Assembly: GCA_038227045.1 (NCBI GenBank)
Contig: JBBRQD010000003.1
Span: forward strand, 62,001 to 126,000
DNA: 64,000 nucleotides
Direction of reading: 5' to 3'
Source: JANXLS01 sp038227045
GTDB lineage: Bacteria > Planctomycetota > SZUA-567 > H5-PLA8
This document shows positions 24,546-31,273 of the stretch, piece by piece (position 1 is the stretch's first letter; each line of letters opens with the position of its first letter). Position numbers and translations under genes: made by a program. Below the pieces are notes generated by a model, which was not told where the DNA came from, ran no database searches, and was given only the letters and a program-made list of their open reading frames with translations.

Positions 24546-26189
24546 TTATTTCCCCTGCGACTTTGGCTTGACGATTAAATCGTCGACGCTAAGGCCTTCC
24601 ACAATTTCGACGTAGTACTCGTCGCGCATTCCGCATTTGACATCCTGTTTGTGCGCCGAGTCGTATTTTTGTTTCTTGGCGTTCGCGTCCACTTTCATCA
24701 CGTACATCTTGTCCACGCCGTTTTCGCCGTTTTCGCTGGACACATAGCTTTTCGGAACGGCGAGCACGTTCGCGCGCGATTCCAGAACGATGTCAGCTTC
24801 GACACGCAGACCCGGCCGGAGCAGTTCGAAAATCGGAAGCATGGCAGGATCCGTGGGTTTGTCGATTTCCATGACGACTTCGACCACTTCGCCGCCTTTG
24901 GGCTGGGATGGATCATCCTGGAGCAGTTTGCGCGGGCCGATCTTGCTCATCTCGACGACGCGCGCGGTCAGTTCTTCCTTGCCGAATGCACGGCTCTTGA
25001 TGGTTGCTTTCAAGTCCGGCTTGATCAGGGCCTGCAATTTTTCGATATCGAATTCCGCGCGCACGCGTTTGTGGTTGAATGCGACGATCCACAACACGTC
25101 CTCGTAAGGCATGAGCAGCGTGTCGGGCTCAACGAGACGTTTGACGACCAGGCCTTTGAACGGCGCGTGCAACTCGTAGCCCAATTTCATCCGTTTCAGG
25201 CTCTTCAGAGTCTGCTCGCAGCGCTCCACGGCCGCGTCGGACGTTTTCAACTCCGCCGCTTCGGCATCGTGGCGCAGCAGGTCGAGCTCCTCGTGCTTTT
25301 TGTCTTCCCGGGCCTGAGCTTCCGCGAGCGCTTTTTGCGCCATTTCGATTTCAGCGGGCGGAACCGGCGTGGGCGGCTGGGGTTTGTCGAGCCGCCGTGT
25401 TTCGGATTCGGCGCGATCCAACTCGGTTCGCGCTTGAGCACTTCGCGCGGCGGCGACTTCCCTGTCTTCGGCGCTTGCCCCTTGTTTGATTTTGTCGTAG
25501 TCGGCCAGCGCAAATCGCAGTTCCGCCGCGGCTGCCTCGCTGCCCTGGCCGCTGCGCTTGGCCTCTTCGCTGCGGATTTTTGCCACGGCCAGGCGCGCGT
25601 CGGCGGCACCCAATTCATGCGGAGTCGGGTGCGCGAGCAGTTGCTTCTGTTCGGCCTCTGCGAGCGTCAAAACGCGTTGCGCGCGCTCGACTGCCAGCTT
25701 CGCGTCTTCCTGGCGCTGCTGCCATTCCGCCGCGGAAGCGGGAGCCTTTAATTTTAACAGCCGCGTTTCGGCATCCAGCGTTTCCGCCCGCGCGCGTTTC
25801 AATTCCGCTTCTTTTTTCTCGGCCAAATCGGCCTTTTTTCGCGCAGCCACTCCATCGCGTTTGGCCTTCGCTTCCTTCAATGCAATTTCTTCCAGCGCAA
25901 CTCTATCGTCCACTTCGGTGGTATCCATTGTTGCGATCACATCACCAAGCTGCACGGTGCCGTTTTCTTTCGGTTCAATAGTGGTCACAATCCCGGCGAA
26001 CGGAAACTTCAAATGCGTAATCGTGCTGTTGCCCTCGATCACGCCGGCCCCGTGCGCGGATCTGCGGATGGTCTTCAATTGCGCCGGTATGGGCAGTTCG
26101 CTGGAATCCACCGGCAGCCAGAAAAAATAATACACCCCCGCGCCAGCGGCGAGAGCGATCGAGAGTATCACGATCAACGCTTTCAACAT
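24546..26189 (-). CDS. HlyD-type membrane fusion (adaptor) protein
   Basis: This 547-residue periplasmic adaptor has one N-terminal membrane helix (LKALIVILSIALAAGAGVYY). A split lipoyl/barrel-sandwich domain follows: GVIEGNSTITHLKFPFAGIV and later LHAPFKGLVVKRLVEPDTLL. Between them runs a very long Ala/Glu/Lys-rich coiled-coil hairpin (about residues 100-330), longer than usual. The C-terminal part has a beta-barrel and membrane-proximal domain (RPGLRVEADIVLESRANVLA). Such proteins bridge an inner-membrane transporter to an outer-membrane channel. It starts 8 bases after the permease stop, so the two are translationally coupled. No outer-membrane channel or ATPase gene is adjacent. Confidence 0.9.
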   Translation of the reverse strand: MLKALIVILSIALAAGAGVYYFFWLPVDSSELPIPAQLKTIRRSAHGAGVIEGNSTITHLKFPFAGIVTTIEPKENGTVQLGDVIATMDTTEVDDRVALEEIALKEAKAKRDGVAARKKADLAEKKEAELKRARAETLDAETRLLKLKAPASAAEWQQRQEDAKLAVERAQRVLTLAEAEQKQLLAHPTPHELGAADARLAVAKIRSEEAKRSGQGSEAAAAELRFALADYDKIKQGASAEDREVAAARSAQARTELDRAESETRRLDKPQPPTPVPPAEIEMAQKALAEAQAREDKKHEELDLLRHDAEAAELKTSDAAVERCEQTLKSLKRMKLGYELHAPFKGLVVKRLVEPDTLLMPYEDVLWIVAFNHKRVRAEFDIEKLQALIKPDLKATIKSRAFGKEELTARVVEMSKIGPRKLLQDDPSQPKGGEVVEVVMEIDKPTDPAMLPIFELLRPGLRVEADIVLESRANVLAVPKSYVSSENGENGVDKMYVMKVDANAKKQKYDSAHKQDVKCGMRDEYYVEIVEGLSVDDLIVKPKSQGK

Positions 26190-26197
26190 TCTTCCAA

Positions 26198-27319
26198 TTA
26201 ACCCTTAAATACTTCCGCCGGTTCGACACTCATCACTTTCCAGACCGACAGCATTGAGGCCGCCACGCACACGCCAATGGTTAACAGCACCGCCGCACAG
26301 TATTGGTTGAAACTGATCGACAGGTGAATACCCGCGCCACCGATCTTTTGCGCGGCGATCCAGAGGAATCCTCCGGCAATGATATGCGCCGGAACGGCCC
26401 CCGCCACGGCCTGCGCCATGATCACGCCGGCGACTTGAAAATTCGACGCGCCCATCGCTTTAAGCGTGCCGTACTCCTTTAAGTGTTCCAGCGTCGATGT
26501 GTAGAGCACTTGACCCGCCACGACCACACCCACGATCAAACCCATCAGTGCCGCCATACCCAGCGCCGGGCCCGCGCCGGTTGAATTCAGCCAGTAGTCT
26601 TGCGCTTTCTTCGAGAATTCATCGCACGTGTACGCCTCCGTGTAGTCGATGCTGCGCAGGCTGCCCAACACGTCTGAACTGTTTGCGCCGGGCTCCAGTT
26701 CCACGATGATGTAATGAATTGCATCCGTCGGAAGATGCCCAAACGAGCGCGCGTTGTCGAGGCTCGCGAACAGCATTGGATTGCCCTGGAACGACCGAAT
26801 GCCGTCGGTCACGCCGACGACGTGCGCCTGCACTTGGCCGACCTCCATGGTGGCGCCCAGATCGGCATTATCCAGTTTGCGCTGCGAGGTCGAATCCAGC
26901 GTGACCGCGCCGGGTTCGGACAGATCTTTGGCGAAACCGCACAGCAGACGCCAGGGCCGGCCTATGCCGCGCTCCGCGTCATACCCCACGATCTGCACCG
27001 TTTTTTCCTCGCCGTTCTCCAGTTTCCAATGACTGAACACGATCAGCATCGGATGCGCGGCTTTGACTCCGCGCGTGGAACGGACGATATCCAGCGTGCG
27101 CGTCGGAAGCTGTTTCGGAAAATCAAAATTTTCGTGATGCTGCGCGCAGACCCACAGGTCGCCGTCCGTGTGATCGACGATGATCGACGCGTTCTCCTTG
27201 AAGCCCATATATAGGCCCAATTGGATGAAGGCCAGCCCGGCGGCCACCGAAACGCCGATCAGGGCTGCGGCGAAACGGATCGGCTGGTGCAGAATGATTT
27301 GAAATGCCAGTCCAATCAT
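26198..27319 (-). CDS. ABC transporter permease, DevC/FtsX-like
   Basis: This 373-residue inner-membrane permease has an N-terminal membrane helix (RFAAALIGVSVAAGLAFIQL). A large periplasmic domain (about 45-245) with LWVCAQHHENFDFPKQLPTR is of the MacB/DevC core type. Three C-terminal membrane helices follow: LGMAALMGLIVGVVVAGQVL, a central one near 305-330, and YCAAVLLTIGVCVAASMLSV. The motif EHLKEYGTLKAMGAS is the cytoplasmic coupling helix typical of FtsX-family permeases. With the adaptor it should form a DevBCA-like exporter, but the DevA-type ATPase is absent from both sides. ATG at 27319; upstream is a 550-bp gene-free region. Confidence 0.9.
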   Translation of the reverse strand: MIGLAFQIILHQPIRFAAALIGVSVAAGLAFIQLGLYMGFKENASIIVDHTDGDLWVCAQHHENFDFPKQLPTRTLDIVRSTRGVKAAHPMLIVFSHWKLENGEEKTVQIVGYDAERGIGRPWRLLCGFAKDLSEPGAVTLDSTSQRKLDNADLGATMEVGQVQAHVVGVTDGIRSFQGNPMLFASLDNARSFGHLPTDAIHYIIVELEPGANSSDVLGSLRSIDYTEAYTCDEFSKKAQDYWLNSTGAGPALGMAALMGLIVGVVVAGQVLYTSTLEHLKEYGTLKAMGASNFQVAGVIMAQAVAGAVPAHIIAGGFLWIAAQKIGGAGIHLSISFNQYCAAVLLTIGVCVAASMLSVWKVMSVEPAEVFKG

Positions 27320-27869
27320 GCGCGTTCTAAATTTCCCAGTCCGTTAAAAAAATACCGTCCGGCCGCCCTTAACTTTGATTGCAAATTGACCACGCGGCAA
27401 CTTCAAAGGTAGCTCAAAATGGGCTTTCGACGCTTTCAAAAACGCAAATATACTCTGATTCAGACGCCGCGCGGCTTGAAATTTCAATAAAAATAATTTA
27501 TCGAGGCAATCCTCCTGGGGATCGGCGGCTTCCTCGGTAAATGAGCCGCACCGCCCGTGGCGAGCTAAAAGAGGCGTGCGATCAATGCATTCACAATAGT
27601 CGATTTTACTCTATATTTATTGGGCGTGGAATGTCTCGTATAAATGTCGGTAGTATATGGTGGCGAATGGGTTTATGAGCATTCTGCTCTAAACGCCTTC
27701 AAAAAAACTCGAATATTTGCCAAAAATCCTTCAAATCGGTGTGTGAAATACCCTTGACTTGCCGAAAATGCGCCACATAATCTACTCATTCTTAACAGAG
27801 TCGCGCGCACGTCCGTTGTCTTCTGGCAGCGTTGTGTCCGTAGTCGGAATCTGAGGAGGTCCATTAACC
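27320..27869. other. 550-bp gene-free region with promoter elements
   Basis: No convincing gene, tRNA or repeat family is seen. It is AT-rich relative to its neighbours and must hold promoters for the divergent permease (27319) and coiled-coil (27870) genes. A good sigma-70-like promoter is present at 27754-27783. Small open frames such as 27673-27864 on the minus strand lack ribosome sites and are not called. An unrecognised small RNA is possible. Confidence 0.6.
27754..27783 (+). promoter_or_regulatory. Sigma-70-like promoter for the shape cluster
   Basis: TTGACT at 27754-27759 is followed after 16-18 bases by CATAAT/TAATCT (27776-27783). The start codon at 27870 is about 85 bases downstream with an AGGAGGT ribosome site at 27854-27860. 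Confidence 0.6.
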
Positions 27870-28739
27870 GTGAGCTTCGTCGCTAAAGTTTTTGTCGTAT
27901 TTAATTTGATCGTGTCGGCCTTCTTCCTGTATTTTGCAGCGACCATGTGGGCGGCTAACACCAAATGGCAGAAAATGTACGAAGCCGAGAAGACTCGGAA
28001 GCTGCCTGAGATCGCGGCAGCCGAAAAGCTGCAGGTCGCTCAAGCACAGAAAATTCTTCTCGCTGAGCAGAAGGAACTGAAGATGCGCGACGAACGCGAC
28101 AAGGAGAAGCGCGACAAGGAAGAAGCCCGCGAAAATATTCTCAAGCTCACCGCCGACGTCACCAAAGCCAACAATGACCGCGATTTGGCCGACAACGAAC
28201 GCAAGGAAGAAGCGCGCGAAAACAAGCGCCTCGTCGAAGACAACGCCAAGATGCACAATATCGTGACCAAACTGCAAATGGCGGTGAACGTCGAACGCGC
28301 CAATGCGCAGACTTTCAAGAACGAAAAATCCGATCTGGAATCCGAATTGAACGGTACCAAGGCAACTTTGGCGACCGCGAATCGCGAAATGAAAACCGCT
28401 CAGACCGACGTCGCGAAGCTCTCCGGGCAGATCGAAAATCTGATCCGCAAAGGGATCGATGTCTACAAGATTCTCGGCGAAGTGCCCGATCAGCCGGCCA
28501 TCAATGGCAAGGTGCTGGCAGTGCGCAGCGATGTCGGCCTCGTCATGCTCTCCATCGGCAGCAACAACAACGTCAAGATCGGGTTTCAGTTCACGATCAG
28601 CAAGGGTGCCGATTACAAGGGCATCGTCCAAGTCGTCAATGTGTTCCCGGACATGTGTTCCGCCAAGATGGTTCAAGGCACAGGAAACACGACAGGCCTG
28701 CAAATCGAAACTAACGACGACGCCCAGACGCACTTTTAA
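27870..28739 (+). CDS. Membrane-anchored coiled-coil protein, MreC-like architecture
   Basis: This 289-residue protein starts with GTG at 27870 behind an AGGAGGT site. It has one N-terminal membrane helix (AKVFVVFNLIVSAFFLYFAA) and a long charged coiled coil at about residues 35-200. A C-terminal beta domain follows: GKVLAVRSDVGLVMLSIGSN, then VKIGFQFTISKGADYKGIVQ and VVNVFPDMCSAKMVQG. The order membrane helix, coiled coil, beta domain is that of MreC, and the gene lies two genes before mreB. The sequence is not a clear MreC match; the beta domain follows a pattern seen in PVC exported proteins of unknown function. The role in cell shape is inference from architecture and position. Confidence 0.75.
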   Translation: MSFVAKVFVVFNLIVSAFFLYFAATMWAANTKWQKMYEAEKTRKLPEIAAAEKLQVAQAQKILLAEQKELKMRDERDKEKRDKEEARENILKLTADVTKANNDRDLADNERKEEARENKRLVEDNAKMHNIVTKLQMAVNVERANAQTFKNEKSDLESELNGTKATLATANREMKTAQTDVAKLSGQIENLIRKGIDVYKILGEVPDQPAINGKVLAVRSDVGLVMLSIGSNNNVKIGFQFTISKGADYKGIVQVVNVFPDMCSAKMVQGTGNTTGLQIETNDDAQTHF

Positions 28740-28840
28740 ACTGATTTGACGAAAAGTTTTTTGAATTGCAAGGCATCCGCGCAGTCGTTAGACTAAGTGG
28801 GTTGATTGAACGATCCTGTCTCGAATACGGAGTTTAACAG

Positions 28841-29485
28841 ATGGCAAGTTCCGATAGGCCCAGGTTCGACGTCTACGGCATGATGCTCGTCCTCAGCTTT
28901 CTGATGGCGTTGGGCGCGTGCCTGTTGTTGAACGACGAATTGACATCCAACTGGGGCTTCAAATTGGGTGGCGATCCGCCGAAGGCCCAACTGTGGCACA
29001 TCACCGAATACCGCGATTTGAACAAAAATTACCCTGTGCCGTATATTGAAGTTCGCCAAAAAGATTTGGACGAATGGAAAATCATCAACGGAAAAGATTT
29101 TCCGGTGAAGGATTTCGACTGGCCGGGTACCGACAAGAGCAAATACAAAGTCAATGAGTTTCCGGTCGATCCGTTCAAGGATAACAACTGGGAAAGTGCC
29201 TTGCCCAGCGCGACGGACGACGATAAAACGAAGAAGGCCAAGCAAGATTTGATGGATCAGTTCATCATTTTGTTGTCCGCTGTACCGAAGGAAGGCACTG
29301 GCGAAACGCCCAAAGAACCGGAAAAGGATCCAGCAAAGGACGCTCCGAAAGACGCTCCCAAGGATGCTCCAAAAGATGCACCCAAGGACGCTCCGAAAGA
29401 TGCTCCCAAGGACGCCCCAAAAGACGCGACTAAGGATGCACCGAAGGATGCGGCAAAAGACGCAACGAAAGATGCGGCGAAGTAG
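28841..29485 (+). CDS. Membrane-anchored protein with (KDAP)n tail
   Basis: This 214-residue protein has one N-terminal membrane helix (about residues 13-31, MMLVLSFLMALGACLLL). A globular part of about 120 residues contains PVPYIEVRQKDLDEWKIING. A C-terminal tail from about residue 158 is made of KDAP/KDAT/KDAA units, 4 residues each. The tail is Lys/Asp/Ala/Pro-rich and presumably disordered; in the periplasm it could cross or bind peptidoglycan. GGAG lies 8 bases before the ATG. It follows the coiled-coil gene by 101 bases and precedes mreB by 283 bases on the same strand. I do not recognise a family. It is a candidate partner in the shape complex, taking the place of mreD in gene order but with only one membrane helix. 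Confidence 0.75.
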   Translation: MASSDRPRFDVYGMMLVLSFLMALGACLLLNDELTSNWGFKLGGDPPKAQLWHITEYRDLNKNYPVPYIEVRQKDLDEWKIINGKDFPVKDFDWPGTDKSKYKVNEFPVDPFKDNNWESALPSATDDDKTKKAKQDLMDQFIILLSAVPKEGTGETPKEPEKDPAKDAPKDAPKDAPKDAPKDAPKDAPKDAPKDATKDAPKDAAKDATKDAAK

Positions 29486-29560
29486 AATCAACTCATTTCA
29501 ATCGTGTTCTAATTTTAAGGGCTTGTCCGCCACAGCGGCCAGGCCTTTTTTCTTTCAAAG

Positions 29561-29584
29561 AGCCACGACCGCAAGGGAATGGTT
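29561..29584. repeat. Dispersed repeat, CGACCGCAAGGGA family (copy 2)
   Basis: It matches 4761-4784 at 21 of 24 positions. It lies in the 283-bp gap before mreB, together with a degenerate CGCGTTCATTCGCGATTAAG element at 29621-29640 that belongs to the family at 1946. Confidence 0.7.
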
Positions 29585-29768
29585 TCGCTCGCACTCGCCT
29601 TAATTCCAAGTCCTGCTTATCCGCGTTCATTCGCGATTAAGTAGACCGGTGATAAACCGAAAAACTCCACCTTTTCCTTTCACGTTTTGTGCGCGTTCTA
29701 CCGATAATATTCGAAGAACATAGATCAGCGATGGGGAGTGGTTTCGTTGCACGCGGCGGGGACAGGAT

Positions 29769-30827
29769 ATGATTTTTGACGGCTTGCTCGGAATGCTTTC
29801 GAAGGATCTGGGCATCGACCTGGGTACAGCCAACACGCTCGTCGTGGCCCGCGGCGAAGGCATCATCATCTCCGAACCGTCGGTCGTCGCGGTCATCCGC
29901 GATACGAACAAAGTCGTGATGTGCAATGGCGAAATCGCCGTGGGCGACGTCGCTAAACGCATGATTGGCAGAACGCATTCGAAAATTCAGGCCATTCGCC
30001 CGCTGAAAAATGGCGTCATCGCCGACTTCGAAATCACCGAAGCGCTGTTGACGTATTTCATCCGCAAAGCGCACGGGCGCAGCCGCTTCATTCATCCGCG
30101 TGTCATCGTCGCGGTTCCGTCCGGAATCACGACCGTCGAAAAGCGCGCGGTAATCAATTCCGCGGAACGCGCCGGCGCGCGCGATGTTCGCTTGATCAAG
30201 GAACCGATGGCCGCCGCGCTGGGCGTCGGTCTGCCAGTCACCGAAGCGCGCGGTTCCATGATCGTTGACATTGGCGGCGGGACGACCGAGGTCGCGATCC
30301 TGTCGCTCTCCGACATCGTTCAAAGTGCTTCATTGCGCTGCGCCGGAGACGAACTCAACAACGCGATCATCAAGCACATGAAGGAGGCGTACAACCTTCA
30401 AATCGGCGAGCAGACCGCGGAACGCATCAAGATTGAAATCGGCAGCGCCTATCCGCTCGACGAAGAGCTGATCCGCGAAGTCAAAGGGCAGGACACGCTG
30501 GCCGGCCTGCCGCGCGTCGTAACGATCCGCAGCGAGGAAATTCGCGAAGCGATGCACGATCCGCTCGATCAGATTCTCAAAGCGATCAAGGGCACGCTGG
30601 AACGCACGCCGCCCGAATTGGCCGCCGACCTGCTCGATACAGGCATCACACTCGCGGGCGGCGGCGCGCTGCTGCGCGGCATCGACAAAATGCTCGCACG
30701 CGAAACGGGCCTGCCCGTCCGCAAATCGGACGACCCGCTCACCGCCGTCGCGCGCGGAACGGGCGTGGTCCTCGATCAGATCGACCAGCTTTGGACAGTG
30801 CTCGAAGACGGCCGCGAAATCGCGTAG
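29769..30827 (+). CDS. mreB: Rod shape-determining protein MreB
   Basis: MreB is the bacterial actin that polymerises under the membrane and guides cell-wall synthesis. This 352-residue protein has the actin-fold motifs: phosphate 1 DLGIDLGTANTLV near residues 13-25, phosphate 2 SMIVDIGGGTTEVAILSLSD near 163-182 and the adenosine motif GITLAGGGALLRGIDKML near 293-310. VIVAVPSGITTVEKRAV and IKEPMAAALGVGLPV are also family-specific. The N-terminus FDGLLGMLSKD could be the membrane-binding amphipathic segment. ATG at 29769 with AGGA close upstream. It is the third gene of a same-strand cluster with two membrane proteins and ends in a strong terminator. Its presence argues against planctomycete lineages that lack MreB. 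Confidence 0.97.
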   Translation: MIFDGLLGMLSKDLGIDLGTANTLVVARGEGIIISEPSVVAVIRDTNKVVMCNGEIAVGDVAKRMIGRTHSKIQAIRPLKNGVIADFEITEALLTYFIRKAHGRSRFIHPRVIVAVPSGITTVEKRAVINSAERAGARDVRLIKEPMAAALGVGLPVTEARGSMIVDIGGGTTEVAILSLSDIVQSASLRCAGDELNNAIIKHMKEAYNLQIGEQTAERIKIEIGSAYPLDEELIREVKGQDTLAGLPRVVTIRSEEIREAMHDPLDQILKAIKGTLERTPPELAADLLDTGITLAGGGALLRGIDKMLARETGLPVRKSDDPLTAVARGTGVVLDQIDQLWTVLEDGREIA

Positions 30828-30854
30828 CGCGACATTGTTTTAGATTCAATACAT

Positions 30855-30895
30855 AAAAAAAGGCGCGGAGAACCAACTCGTTCCGCGCCTTTTTT
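30855..30895 (+). terminator. Strong terminator after mreB (hairpin 1 of three)
   Basis: A perfect 14-bp stem (30856-30869 with 30882-30895) including a GGCGCGGA/TCCGCGCC core encloses a 12-base loop GAACCAACTCGT. A-tract and T-tract flank it, so it can work on both strands. Confidence 0.9.
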
Positions 30896-30946
30896 CATGG
30901 CCTGACAGTCCTTGAACCGCAGGCATGGACTTGGCAGGTTCAATAC

Positions 30947-30976
30947 CGGCGCGGAGAAACGACTCGTTCCGTGCCG
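30947..30976 (+). repeat. Hairpin 2 with conserved loop
   Basis: A 9-bp stem (30947-30955 with 30968-30976, one G-T pair) encloses the loop GAAACGACTCGT, which differs at two bases from that of hairpin 1. There is no T tract, so it is probably not a plain terminator. Confidence 0.75.
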
Positions 30977-30995
30977 TCTTCACTGCCTTGCCCTA

Positions 30996-31019
30996 AGCGG
31001 AGAACCGACTCGTTCCGCT
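30996..31019 (+). repeat. Hairpin 3 with conserved loop
   Basis: A 6-bp stem (30996-31001 with 31014-31019) encloses the loop GAACCGACTCGT. It is the third unit of the same kind within 165 bp. The remaining sequence to hppA (31020-31273) shows only a TTGACA at 31175-31180 without a good -10. Confidence 0.7.
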
Positions 31020-31273
31020 CTTCTCTCGCAAATAGAATGTCTCCACCGGATATGCGGTTATCACATTTTTTAAAAAAAATTTCGTGCGGCAAACTACGGG
31101 CATGCGCCGCGCGAATCATTGTGAATATTTTTCCAGCCGTGTTGTATTTCCCTGTGTGCCGGCCTTTTTTCGGTTTGACAATAGGCCGATAATGTTAGAG
31201 AAACGGATCTACGAGTCAGCCAAAAATTCAATTGAGCACGCTGAGGCGTGCATGTCCACATAGGAGGAGTCTC

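Noticed and set aside
27320..27869. tRNA or other known RNA gene in the longest gene-free gap
   Set aside because: I found no cloverleaf arms or TTCRANNC-type T loop, and no known riboswitch pattern.
30855..31019. Possible CRISPR-like array
   Set aside because: There are only three units of unequal stem length, spacing is irregular (86 and 46 bp) and no cas gene is near.
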